64,000 nt of DNA from Amycolatopsis decaplanina DSM 44594 (GTDB taxonomy: Bacteria; Actinomycetota; Actinomycetes; Mycobacteriales; Pseudonocardiaceae), in NCBI RefSeq assembly GCF_000342005.1, contig NZ_AOHO01000058.1, positions 248,001-312,000 of the forward strand, in the 5' to 3' direction. The notes beneath the pieces were generated by a model. It saw only the letters and a program-made list of their open reading frames with translations. It ran no database searches and was not told the DNA's origin. Shown here one piece after another: positions 34,434 to 42,704 of this stretch. A program made the translations under genes and the position numbers. Each line of letters opens with the position of its first letter. Position 1 is the first letter of the stretch.

Positions 34434-35614
34434 CAGCACAGCTTTTGCTGACGGCGGACCGGGTCCTGCCGCGTCCGAGCACGCCGCTCGAAGACGGCGC
34501 CGTTCTCGTCGAGGGCGACAGGATCCTCGCGGCGGGCCCTCGCGCCGAGGTCGTGGCACAGGCGTCGCCGGACGCCGAAAGGCTCGGCTTCCCCGGCGCG
34601 ACGCTGCTGCCCGGCCTGTTCAACGCCCATGTGCACCTGGCGTTCGACGCCACCCGCGAGATGCTGCCGAACTTCCTGGCGAGCGACGACGACACACTCC
34701 GCGCGGACGCCAAGGAGCGCTTGGGACGACTGCTGCGCAGCGGCGTCACGACGGTGCGGGATCTCGGCGATCGCGACGCGCTGGGCGCGCGGATCCGGGC
34801 GGAGCTCGAAGCCGAAGGCGCCGTCGCTCCACGTCTGCTGACCGCGGGATCACCCTTGACCGTCCTCAAGGGACACTGCCACTTCTTCGGCGGCGAGGTC
34901 GGCGACGACGACGCGATCCGGGCCCTGATCGACGCCAACGCGGCCGCGGGCGCCGACGTGATCAAGGTGATGGCCAGCGGCGGCCAGATCACCGAGGGCG
35001 GCGCGGACATGTGGGAGTCGCAGTTCGATGTCCGGGCGCTGCGCCTGATCGTCGACCACGCCGCACGCCACGGGCTCCCGGTCGCGGCGCACGCCCACGG
35101 TGCCGACGCGATCGAGGCGTCGGTCGAGGCGGGCGTGGCCACGATCGAGCACTGCACCTGGATGACCGGGCCCCAGCGACAGGACCGACGGGAAAACGTC
35201 GCGAAGCGGATGGCGGCCGAGGGCATCGCGGCGTGCTCGACGAGCAGCCGCAACTGGCGGATGCTGGCCGAGCGCATGGGCGAGGAACTCGCGAAGACCG
35301 TCTACGGCCGGTTGTCCTGGCTGGAAGAACTGGGCGTCCCGCTTCTGTCGGGGACCGACGCCGGGTTGCCCGGTTCGGTCTTCGACGATCCGGTCGGCGC
35401 CCTCGAGCTCTACGAATGGCTCGGTTTCGGCAGACGCCGGATCCTCGAAATCGCGACCGAGGACTCCGCCGCCGGACTCGGCCTCGGCGACGTCACCGGT
35501 CGGCTCGTTCCCGGGCTGAGCGCCGACCTCCTGGTGGTCGACGGCGATCCGCTCGCCGACCTTTCCGCGCTCCGGAACCTTCGCCTGGTCCTTTCTCGCG
35601 GCGTCCGGGCCTGA
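34430..35614 (+). CDS. amidohydrolase (imidazolonepropionase-like metal-dependent hydrolase)
   Basis: A 394-residue amidohydrolase. The first metal motif is FNAHVHLAF; the bridging Lys is in GADVIKVMASGG, later His ligands in VAAHAHGADAI and TIEHCTWM, and the Asp in LLSGTDAGLPG. Such enzymes cleave cyclic amides, dipeptides (prolidase-like) or related bonds. ATG overlaps the 7TM stop, making it the fourth gene of a tightly coupled operon. The substrate is unknown. Confidence 0.88.
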   Translation: MTAQLLLTADRVLPRPSTPLEDGAVLVEGDRILAAGPRAEVVAQASPDAERLGFPGATLLPGLFNAHVHLAFDATREMLPNFLASDDDTLRADAKERLGRLLRSGVTTVRDLGDRDALGARIRAELEAEGAVAPRLLTAGSPLTVLKGHCHFFGGEVGDDDAIRALIDANAAAGADVIKVMASGGQITEGGADMWESQFDVRALRLIVDHAARHGLPVAAHAHGADAIEASVEAGVATIEHCTWMTGPQRQDRRENVAKRMAAEGIAACSTSSRNWRMLAERMGEELAKTVYGRLSWLEELGVPLLSGTDAGLPGSVFDDPVGALELYEWLGFGRRRILEIATEDSAAGLGLGDVTGRLVPGLSADLLVVDGDPLADLSALRNLRLVLSRGVRA

Positions 35615-35643
35615 CTCCCGAAAGTGGGACGCCAAGTTTGGTG

Positions 35644-35669
35644 ACACCGTTTTAAAACGGTGTTATCAT
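35644..35669 (+). promoter_or_regulatory. perfect 20-bp palindrome overlapping a promoter
   Basis: Positions 35644-35663 form a perfect palindrome with ACACCGTTTT half-sites, followed immediately by TATCAT (35664-35669), a good -10 hexamer. A dimeric repressor, probably TetR-family, would block this promoter, which drives the small membrane protein at 35704. No regulator gene is adjacent. Confidence 0.7.
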
Positions 35670-35703
35670 AGTCTTCGCCCCCACTGCCGCGAAGGGAAGA
35701 ACC

Positions 35704-36093
35704 ATGGAAGGCCCGATCAGGCTGTTCACCGTCATCGCGCTCGTTTCGCTGCCGACGGTGATGTACGGCGGTTACGCGCTGATGGGCGTCCTGCGCGAGA
35801 AGAAACTGACCGAACACCAGCGCGGGATGTTCCGCGCCGGCCACGCCCACGCCGGTGTCCTGCTGGTACTGGCGCTGGTCACGCTGCAGATCCTCGGACA
35901 GACCGGGCTCCCGGACGCCGGTCGGTGGATCGTGTGCTTCCTGCTGCTGTTCGGTGTGCTCGCCCAATCCGGTGGCTTCTTCCTGCACCTGGCGCCGGGC
36001 AAGGGCAAGCTCGGCGGACGGGTCACGAGCGCCGGGGCGGTCCTGCTCGGGGCGGCGATCCTGACCACCGCGTACGGCGTGGCCTTCCCCTGA
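35704..36093 (+). CDS. small four-TM membrane protein
   Basis: A 129-residue membrane protein with four hydrophobic helices (FTVIALVSLPTVMYGGYAL, AGVLLVLALVTLQIL, WIVCFLLLFGVLAQSGGF, AGAVLLGAAILTTAYGV). A His-rich FRAGHAHAG at the start of helix 2 resembles haem- or metal-binding motifs of small membrane proteins. Ribosome site GAAGGGA precedes the ATG. Its expression is probably controlled by the palindrome upstream. Function unknown. Confidence 0.75.
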   Translation: MEGPIRLFTVIALVSLPTVMYGGYALMGVLREKKLTEHQRGMFRAGHAHAGVLLVLALVTLQILGQTGLPDAGRWIVCFLLLFGVLAQSGGFFLHLAPGKGKLGGRVTSAGAVLLGAAILTTAYGVAFP

Positions 36094-36129
36094 CAAAACC
36101 ACTGGAAACGGCTCGTTAAGCTTGCTGAC

Positions 36130-37416
36130 GTGCCTGAATACCTGCCGACAGCCCCCGCCAAGGGGACCCGCGACTTCCTGCCCGCCGAGATGTCCGTCCG
36201 GACGCAGGTGTTCGGCCATCTCTACGACGTGCTCGAACTGCGGGGCTTCCTCCGCTACGACGGGCCGATCCTCGAACCCGCCGAGATCTACGAGCGGAAG
36301 TCCGGGCAGGAGATCGCGGACCAGCAGCTGTACACGCTGACCACCAAGGGCGGCGAACGGCTGGCGCTGCGCCCGGAGATGACCCCGTCGGTCGCCAGGA
36401 TGATCGCGGGCAACGCCAAGTCGCTGCAGTTCCCGGTGCGCTGGTACAGCCACCCGAACTGCCACCGTTACGAGCGGCCGCAGCGTGGCCGGGTCCGCGA
36501 GCACTGGCAGATCAACGCGGACATCTTCGGTTCGGACAGCGCGAACTGCGAGATCGAGATCTTCGAGCTCGTCCACGACATGATGAGCGCGCTCGGGGCG
36601 ACGCCGGACATGTTCCAGGTGCGTGCCAACGACCGGAACCTGCTTTCGTCGGCGCTCACCGACATCGTCGGCGTGACCGCGGAGCAGTTGCCGCAGGTGT
36701 TCACCCTGGTGGACCGCTGGGAGAAGTCGGACCGCGCGAAGCTGAGCGACACCGCGACCGAGATCGGCCTGACCGAGAAGCAGTTCGAGAAGCTGGCCGA
36801 GACGCTGACGTCCGGCGCCGCCCTGCTCGACGAACTGCCGGAACAGGTCAAGGAGAACTCGAACCTGGTCAAGGTGCTCAGCAGCGGCGCCGCGGACCTG
36901 ATCACGTTCGATCCGATGATCGTGCGCGGGCTCGCGTACTACACGTCGACCGTGTTCGAGGTCTTCGACACCTCTCCGGAGAACCGTCGTGCCCTCTTCG
37001 GCGGCGGGCGGTACAGCGACCTGGCGTCGTTGTTCACGTCTCAGCAGATCCCCGGGATCGGCTTCGGCATGGGTGACGTCACCCTGATCGACTTCCTCGA
37101 CACCCACGGCCTGACCCCGAAGCCGCGCAGTGAGGTCGATGTCGTGGTGATCCCGGTGGTCGAAGAGCTCACCGACGCCGCGCGCGAGGTCGCGGGACGG
37201 CTCCGCAAGGCCGGTCTGCGCACGTCCACGCCCGTCGAGCTCCGCAAACTGGGCAAGGAGCTCACCCGAGCCGACAAGGCCGGAGCGCGAGCCGTGGTGA
37301 TCGTGGGCCAGGAGGACTGGGACGCCGGGAACGTGACGGTGCGCGGTCTCGCGACCCGCGAGCAGCAGACCGTGGCGGTCGACGGCGTGGTCGAGGCGGT
37401 CAAATCCCTTCTCTGA
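36130..37416 (+). CDS. hisS: histidyl-tRNA synthetase, atypical form
   Basis: A 428-residue class II synthetase. KGTRDFLPAEM is motif 1-like, CHRYERPQRGRVREHWQIN is motif 2, LAYYTSTVFEVFD and GGGRYSDL are the histidine-binding HisA/HisB segments, and PGIGFGMGD is motif 3. LALRPEMTPSVARMI and the HWQINADIFG ending of motif 2 look more like archaeal/eukaryal HisRS than the usual bacterial LRPEGT and FHQ forms. The anticodon domain (about 335-428) is complete. It may be a second copy; the rest of the genome is needed to tell. GTG start at 36130. Confidence 0.9.
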   Translation: MPEYLPTAPAKGTRDFLPAEMSVRTQVFGHLYDVLELRGFLRYDGPILEPAEIYERKSGQEIADQQLYTLTTKGGERLALRPEMTPSVARMIAGNAKSLQFPVRWYSHPNCHRYERPQRGRVREHWQINADIFGSDSANCEIEIFELVHDMMSALGATPDMFQVRANDRNLLSSALTDIVGVTAEQLPQVFTLVDRWEKSDRAKLSDTATEIGLTEKQFEKLAETLTSGAALLDELPEQVKENSNLVKVLSSGAADLITFDPMIVRGLAYYTSTVFEVFDTSPENRRALFGGGRYSDLASLFTSQQIPGIGFGMGDVTLIDFLDTHGLTPKPRSEVDVVVIPVVEELTDAAREVAGRLRKAGLRTSTPVELRKLGKELTRADKAGARAVVIVGQEDWDAGNVTVRGLATREQQTVAVDGVVEAVKSLL

Positions 37417-37450
37417 CAACGTAACTCGCGTGTTCGAAGCCGTGACTCAC

Positions 37451-37489
37451 GTGCTTGGAGCCGGATCATCGTGATCCGGCTCCAAGCAC
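37451..37489. terminator. bidirectional hairpin terminator
   Basis: Perfect 18-bp arms (37451-37468, 37472-37489) with a three-base loop between convergent hisS and aldo/keto reductase genes. The flank 37423-37460 contains two copies of an ACTCGCGTG/ACTCACGTG-TTxGAxGCC unit 21 bp apart, like the repeats at 56627. Confidence 0.85.
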
Positions 37490-37521
37490 GCGTGTGACGT
37501 TCCTGAGCACTCGAGATACGG

Positions 37522-38523
37522 TCAGCGGGACAGCGTTCGCATGGACGCTTCGGGGTACCGCTCCCCCGCGACCGCGTCGGCCGGGACCGCCGCCTCGATC
37601 GCGGCCATGTCCTCGGCGGTCAGCTTCAAGCCGACGGACGCGACGTTCTCTTCGAGGTACTTGCGCCGCTTCGTGCCCGGGATCGGTACGACGTCGTCAC
37701 CCTGGGCCTGGACCCACGCCAGCGCGAGCTGCCCGGCGGTGACGCCCTTCTGCTCGGCCAGCGTCCGCAGCGCCTCGACGATCGCGAGGTTCCGCTCCAG
37801 GTTGCCTTCGGCGAAACGCGGCTGGGTAGTCCGCCGGAAGTCGCCTTCCGCGAAGTCCTCTTTGGACTTGAAGCGGCCGGTGAGGAAGCCGCGGCCCAAC
37901 GGCGAATACGGCACCAGCCCGATGCCCAGCTCCCGGCAGACCGGGACGACCTCGTTCTCGATGTCGCGCGACCACAGGGACCATTCCGTCTGCACCGCCG
38001 TCACCGGATGCACGGCGTGCGCTCGCCGGATCGTCTCCGGACCGGCCTCGGACAATCCGATGTGCCGGATCTTCCCCTGCTCGACCAGCGAGGACAGGGC
38101 GCCCGCCGTATCCTCGATCGGCACGTTCGGATCGACCCGGTGCTGGTAGTAGAGGTCGATGTGGTCGACGTCCAACCGGCGCAGCGATGCCTCGACCTGT
38201 TGCCGCACATAGAATTCGTCGCCCCGGATCCCGCGCTTCGAAGGATCTTCCTCGTCGCGCACGATGCCGAACTTGGTCGCCAGCACGACCTGGTCACGCT
38301 TGCCCACCAGGGCGCGGCCGACCAGCTCCTCGTTGCGGCCGAAGCCGTACATGTCGGCCGTGTCGATCAGGGTGACCCCCAGTTCGATCGCGCGGTGGAT
38401 CGTCGCGATCGATTCGGTGTCGTCCCCTTGGCCGTAGAACTCGCTCATGCCCATGCAGCCGAGCCCCTGCGCGCCGACTTCCAGCGTGCCGAGCCTGCGT
38501 TCGGGCAGGGTGGAACCCGTCAT
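37522..38523 (-). CDS. aldo/keto reductase, copy A
   Basis: A 333-residue NADPH-dependent TIM-barrel reductase. Catalytic Asp, Tyr and Lys are in LIDTADMYGFG and VVLATKFG, and His in DLYYQHRVD; the cofactor site VPIPGTKRRKYLEEN is intact. It is about two-thirds identical by eye to copy B upstream and lies 27 bp after it. Members reduce aldehydes and ketones, often toxic electrophiles. Confidence 0.93.
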   Translation of the reverse strand: MTGSTLPERRLGTLEVGAQGLGCMGMSEFYGQGDDTESIATIHRAIELGVTLIDTADMYGFGRNEELVGRALVGKRDQVVLATKFGIVRDEEDPSKRGIRGDEFYVRQQVEASLRRLDVDHIDLYYQHRVDPNVPIEDTAGALSSLVEQGKIRHIGLSEAGPETIRRAHAVHPVTAVQTEWSLWSRDIENEVVPVCRELGIGLVPYSPLGRGFLTGRFKSKEDFAEGDFRRTTQPRFAEGNLERNLAIVEALRTLAEQKGVTAGQLALAWVQAQGDDVVPIPGTKRRKYLEENVASVGLKLTAEDMAAIEAAVPADAVAGERYPEASMRTLSR

Positions 38524-38550
38524 GATTTCTCTCGCAATTCTTTGGGGGTT

Positions 38551-39534
38551 TTACTTGCCGGCGGCGCGGGCGAGCCGCTCCGGGTAACGCTCACCGGCGA
38601 TCGACTCGACGGGCGCGGCCTTTTCGATGGCCTCGATGTCCGCTTCGGACAGTTTCAGCTCCGCGGCGGCGGTGTTCTCTTCGAGGTACTTGCGCCGTTT
38701 GGTGCCCGGGATCGGCACGACGTCGTCGCCTTGGGCCTGCACCCACGCGAGAGCCAGCTGTCCGGCGGTGACGCCCTTCCGCTCGGCCAGCGCGCGCAGC
38801 GCCTCGACGATCGCCATGTTGCGCTCGAAATTGCCCTCGGCGAACCGGGGCAGCCCGCGGCGCATGTCGTCCGCCGGGAGATCCTTCACCGACGTCACGC
38901 TGCCGGTGAGGAAACCGCGGCCGAGCGGCGAGAACGGCACGATGCCGATGCCCAGCTCACGGGCGGTCGAGAGGATCTCGCCTTCGATTCCGCGAGTCCA
39001 CAGGGACCACTCGCTCTGCAGCGCCGTCACCGGGTGGACGGCGTGCGCGCGACGGATCGTCTCGGCACTGGCCTCGGAGATCCCGGCGAACCGGATCTTC
39101 CCCTCCTGGACCAGCTCCGCGAGCGCGCCCCAGGTCTCCTCGACCGGCGTATTCGGGTCGACGCGGTGCTGGTAGTAGAGGTCGATGTGGTCGACGTTCA
39201 GCCGGCGAAGGGACTCTTCGCAGCTCTGCTTGACGTACGCCGCGTCGCCGCGCGCGGACATCCCGCCGTCCTTGTCCCAGACGATGCCGAACTTGGTCGC
39301 CAGCACGACCTGGTCCCGCTTGCCCGCGATCGCGCGGCCGACCAGCTCTTCGTTCGCTCCCGCGCCGTAGACGTCCGCGGTGTCGAGCAGGGTCACGCCC
39401 AGTTCGAGGGCACGGTGGACGGTGGCGATCGACTCCGTGTCGTCGTCGCGGACGCCGTAGGCCTGGCTCATCCCCATGCAGCCGAGTCCCTGCGCCCCGA
39501 CTTCCAGACCGCCGAGCCTCCTGGTGCTGATCAC
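38551..39534 (-). CDS. aldo/keto reductase, copy B
   Basis: A 327-residue paralogue of copy A with LLDTADVYGAG, VVLATKFG, DLYYQHRVD and VPIPGTKRRKYLEEN. GTG at 39534 overlaps the MerR stop as GTGA, with GGAGGG upstream; a longer frame would run through the regulator. The three-gene operon (merR, copy B, copy A) suggests inducible aldehyde or quinone detoxification. Confidence 0.93.
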   Translation of the reverse strand: MISTRRLGGLEVGAQGLGCMGMSQAYGVRDDDTESIATVHRALELGVTLLDTADVYGAGANEELVGRAIAGKRDQVVLATKFGIVWDKDGGMSARGDAAYVKQSCEESLRRLNVDHIDLYYQHRVDPNTPVEETWGALAELVQEGKIRFAGISEASAETIRRAHAVHPVTALQSEWSLWTRGIEGEILSTARELGIGIVPFSPLGRGFLTGSVTSVKDLPADDMRRGLPRFAEGNFERNMAIVEALRALAERKGVTAGQLALAWVQAQGDDVVPIPGTKRRKYLEENTAAAELKLSEADIEAIEKAAPVESIAGERYPERLARAAGK

Positions 39535-39932
39535 GCTGAAATTCCCTCCACGGTGGCTCCGGTGCCGAGCACCTTGCGCTCCACCTGGTCGTAGTGGTCG
39601 ATCTTGTAGTCGAGGATGTCGAGGCAGGTCTGCAGCTCGGCGATCCGATCGGCGACCGATTTGCGCTGGTCGACGAGGATCGCCTTGCGCCGTCCCGCGC
39701 TCGCCGCCCCGTGGTGGCGCAGGGAGGCGTACTCCCGCATCCGCTTGATGGGCATGCCGGTCAGGCGCAGCTTGGTCAGGAACCCCAGCCACCCGAGGTC
39801 GTCGTCGGTGTAGGCGCGGCGCCCCGCGGCGTCCCGCGCCGGGGGCTCGACGAGTTTGATGCGCTCGTAGTACCGGAGAGTGTCGATGGACAGTCCGCTA
39901 CGTCGCGCGGCTTCCGCTATCGAGTAGCTCAT
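39531..39932 (-). CDS. MerR-family regulator
   Basis: A 133-residue MerR protein: YSIAEAARRSGLSIDTLRYY is the DNA-binding helix-turn-helix, followed by LRLTGMPIKRMREYASL and a coiled-coil dimer helix. No cysteine metal site is visible, so an organic or electrophile inducer is more likely than a metal. It is the first gene of the aldo/keto reductase operon and is expected to regulate its own promoter at 39940-39970. Confidence 0.92.
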   Translation of the reverse strand: MSYSIAEAARRSGLSIDTLRYYERIKLVEPPARDAAGRRAYTDDDLGWLGFLTKLRLTGMPIKRMREYASLRHHGAASAGRRKAILVDQRKSVADRIAELQTCLDILDYKIDHYDQVERKVLGTGATVEGISA

Positions 39933-39939
39933 GTGAACG

Positions 39940-39970
39940 ACACTACGACCTGGAGTGCGCTCCAGGTCAA
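39940..39970 (-). promoter_or_regulatory. MerR-type promoter with 19-bp spacer and operator palindrome
   Basis: Read leftward, -35 TTGACC (39970-39965) and -10 TAGTGT (39945-39940) are 19 bp apart, the overlong spacing typical of MerR-activated promoters. The spacer holds the GACCTGGAG/CTCCAGGTC inverted repeat (39947-39968). The -10 is seven bases before the ATG, so the mRNA is probably leaderless. Confidence 0.85.
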
Positions 39971-40016
39971 CTCCGAATCGGAGCGATTGATAACAGCGTT
40001 GCGATACCCTGGGATC

Positions 40017-40610
40017 ATGCCCCGCCCCAGGACGCACGACGAGAACCTCCGGCTGAAACTGCTGGACCGCGCCGGTGAGCTCATCTCGGCCGACGGCCCG
40101 AAGGCCCTCAGCCTCCGCAAACTGGCCTCCGACGTCGGCACGTCCACCACCGCGGTCTATTCGCTCTTCGGTGGGAAAACGGACCTCGTCAGCGCCCTGT
40201 TCGCCGAAGGATTCCGCCGCTTCGGCCTCCGGATGTCGGGGGTGACGCTGAGCGGTGATCCGGTCGAGGACCTGGTGCGGCTCGGCGTCGCGTACCGGGA
40301 AAGCGCGCTGGCCGACCCGCACCTCTACGCGATCATGTTCACGAAGTCGGTGCCGGGTTTCGAGCCCGCGGACGAAACGGCAGGCCAGGCGCGCGCCACG
40401 ATGGCGCCGCTGGAGGAGACGATCCGCAAGGCCGTCGCCGACGGGGTCTTCCCCGACGTGCCACCCGAGGTCATCACGGTGGCCTGCTGGGGATTCGTGC
40501 ACGGGCTCGTGTCGCTGGAGCTGAACGGGAACCTGCCGGAGGAGTTCATCGTGAGCGCGGCTTACGAGACCGCGCTGCGGGCGAACGCCTCAGGCTGGCT
40601 GCGCCGGTGA
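40017..40610 (+). CDS. TetR-family regulator
   Basis: A 197-residue TetR protein: LSLRKLASDVGTSTTAVYSL is the helix-turn-helix, followed by FGGKTDLVSALFAEGF and a ligand domain of the WHG type (LYAIMFTKSVPGF). It is divergent from merR with an 84-bp gap, so their promoters overlap. The target may be itself or the divergent operon; no clear operator was found. Confidence 0.9.
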   Translation: MPRPRTHDENLRLKLLDRAGELISADGPKALSLRKLASDVGTSTTAVYSLFGGKTDLVSALFAEGFRRFGLRMSGVTLSGDPVEDLVRLGVAYRESALADPHLYAIMFTKSVPGFEPADETAGQARATMAPLEETIRKAVADGVFPDVPPEVITVACWGFVHGLVSLELNGNLPEEFIVSAAYETALRANASGWLRR

Positions 40611-40612
40611 CA

Positions 40613-40776
40613 GATCGCATTTAGCGGCCTAAACGCGATCCGGGCGGGCCGGTGGGGCGCGCTGGGCGCAAGTCCGTGAAGGCCTCCTTGAGGGACTCTG
40701 GGTCTCTCAAGGAGGCCTTCACGGACATCGCGACCGCCCTGGTGAGGGCGCATCGCGTTTAGTGGGCTGAACGCGA
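40613..40776. terminator. three consecutive inverted repeats between convergent genes
   Basis: The central hairpin has perfect 21-bp arms (40672-40692, 40706-40726). It is flanked by two related shorter palindromes with ATCGCrTTTAG/CTrAACGCGAT arms at 40613-40640 and 40752-40776, the second ending one base before the stop codon of the leftward gene. It can terminate both the TetR gene and the anti-sigma-like gene. Confidence 0.75.
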
Positions 40777-42060
40777 TCAGTAGAGCGGCAGGGTGCCCTC
40801 GTGGAGCGTCTTCCCCTCGGCATCGAGGACGACGACGCCCACCTGCGAGTTCGGGTCCATAGCCCCCGGGAGCTTCGGTCGCCAGACGGCGAAAGTCCCG
40901 GCGGTGACCGCCGCGTCGACCTTCTTGCCCGCCCCGAAATCGAGCTTCACCGTGGTCGCGGCCAGCGGAACGACCCCGACGAACGGGTTCTGCGCGTTGC
41001 CGGACCCGCCCTGCTCGGCGGCGCCGAGCGTTTCGACCAAAAGTTTGCGCACCGGTCGCCGCTCGGTGGTCACGTCGGCGAAGACACGGTAGTACTCGCT
41101 CGTCCCGTCGCGGTATCCGAGCCCGCCCTGGCAGACGGCGATCCTGTCGCCGAGCCGGGCGGTGACCACCTTGACATCGTCGCCTTCGAGCAGCGTGCCG
41201 ATCTCGTACGCGTCCTCGTCGGGCAGCGGTTCGGTCGCACCGGCGAGGCAGGTCTTGAAGAACTCTCCCGCCGGCGTGTCCCGGCTCGGCACCGAGGGCG
41301 GGACGCGATCGATGTTCGTCACAGCCGGCTCGGGCGCGGGCGGGAGGGCGTGCGGCGCGTCGGTGATGCCCTCGTCCGGCGCCCCGGTGTACGGCCCGAC
41401 CGAGTACGTGGTCCGCGAAGGCTTGGACTGCGAAAGCTCCACGAAGAGGTTCCCGTTCCGGAAGACGTGCACCTCGGACCCGCCCGTCGTGTCGGCCGTC
41501 CGGCCGAAGAGCTCCATCTTCTCCCAGCCGGGGTCGGCCACCCCCGCGACCGTCCCGGCGCGACTCATCAGCAGCGCGGCGGCCTTGGTCCCCGCGGCGT
41601 AGGACGGGGCGGCGTTCGGGTCGGAGACCGTCACCGTGGTCGACGTGGTTTCACAGAAGAAGATCTTGTCGCCCGCGCGCACCGCGACGACCGTGACGGA
41701 CGTCCAGGAAGGGGCGACGGTGAATTGCGGCACCCACTCGTCCCGGACGGGGAAATCCGCTGTCCTGTCCTGCTTCCGGATCTCCGCCCAGCACCGGTCC
41801 ATGGCCGGGATGGCCTTCGGCAGTTCGAGGGCGAAGTCAGGGTCGCTCGCGACGGCAGGACCCGGTCCGTCCGGCTCCCGGATGACCACGGTCGCGACCA
41901 GCGCGCCCGCGAGGACCAGCACGACGGCGGCCGCGGCGGCGACGATCGGCCATCGCCGCCGCGCGGGTTTTCCCATTCCCTCCCGCAGGGACATCCGCAG
42001 GTTGTCCAGCACTTCCGGGGGGAGTTCACGCCTGCCGGGCAGGCCGAGGTCGTCGGTCAT
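40777..42060 (-). CDS. membrane-anchored protein paired with ECF sigma factor
   Basis: A 427-residue protein: about 38 cytoplasmic residues with KPARRRWP, one TM helix (IVAAAAAVVLVLAGALVATVV), then a large extracytoplasmic domain without a known motif. The gene starts with an ATGA overlap on the sigma factor stop, the usual arrangement of an anti-sigma factor, but no zinc HxxxCxxC motif is seen. An anti-sigma or signal-sensing role is inferred. Confidence 0.75.
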   Translation of the reverse strand: MTDDLGLPGRRELPPEVLDNLRMSLREGMGKPARRRWPIVAAAAAVVLVLAGALVATVVIREPDGPGPAVASDPDFALELPKAIPAMDRCWAEIRKQDRTADFPVRDEWVPQFTVAPSWTSVTVVAVRAGDKIFFCETTSTTVTVSDPNAAPSYAAGTKAAALLMSRAGTVAGVADPGWEKMELFGRTADTTGGSEVHVFRNGNLFVELSQSKPSRTTYSVGPYTGAPDEGITDAPHALPPAPEPAVTNIDRVPPSVPSRDTPAGEFFKTCLAGATEPLPDEDAYEIGTLLEGDDVKVVTARLGDRIAVCQGGLGYRDGTSEYYRVFADVTTERRPVRKLLVETLGAAEQGGSGNAQNPFVGVVPLAATTVKLDFGAGKKVDAAVTAGTFAVWRPKLPGAMDPNSQVGVVVLDAEGKTLHEGTLPLY

Positions 42061-42662
42061 TTCTCCTCCAGGGCGGCCCGCAGCTGCGCACGGGCCCGCG
42101 AGATGTGGGCGCGAACGGTCACCTCGGCGACGCCGAGCAGTTCGGCGGCGTCGGAAAGGGAGAGATCGCCGAGCAGGCAGAGTTCGACGGCCTGACGTTG
42201 CGACTTCGGCAGCTTCGCGACCAAGGCGAGTACTTGCCGAAGGCGGTCTTCGCCGTCGAGCTGGTCGACGACGGTGTCGGCGTGGTCGGACACCGACCGG
42301 GGTTCCGGCAGCCGCCGGACGAGCCGGAGCCGACGCCCGGTGCTGCGGTGTTCGCTGCGCGCGAGGTTCCCCGCGACGGTGTACAGCCAGGGCAGCGCGC
42401 TGTCGCGAATGAGCGTGATGTCCGCCTTGCGCCGCCAGGCGGTGAGAAAGGTCGCCGACGTCAGGTCTTCGGCCGACGCCCACGACCCGGTGAGCCGGTA
42501 GGCGTGGTTCCACACCGACTGGACGTGGCGTTCGAACAGCTCGGTGAACGCCCCATGATCACCACCCGCGGCCGCCTGCCAAAGCTCCGTGTCGCTCCTG
42601 CCGGGAGGAGGTTCGCGTGAGTCCACCGGCACCCCCACCGTTCCGGTCACTGTTCTGGTCAC
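42057..42662 (-). CDS. ECF-type RNA polymerase sigma factor
   Basis: A 201-residue sigma factor with region 2 (ELFERHVQSVWNHAYRLTGS, EDLTSATFLTAWR) and region 4 (LPKSQRQAVELCLLGDLSLS, EVTVRAHISRARAQLR). The GTG at 42662 has a weak ribosome site; an internal GTG (VDSREPP) has a better one, so the first 14 or so residues are doubtful. It is coupled to the membrane protein downstream. Confidence 0.9.
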   Translation of the reverse strand: MTRTVTGTVGVPVDSREPPPGRSDTELWQAAAGGDHGAFTELFERHVQSVWNHAYRLTGSWASAEDLTSATFLTAWRRKADITLIRDSALPWLYTVAGNLARSEHRSTGRRLRLVRRLPEPRSVSDHADTVVDQLDGEDRLRQVLALVAKLPKSQRQAVELCLLGDLSLSDAAELLGVAEVTVRAHISRARAQLRAALEEK

Positions 42663-42704
42663 ACCTGTCAGTGACCGGCAACGGCGGAGATGTTGCGAAA
42701 CGGA

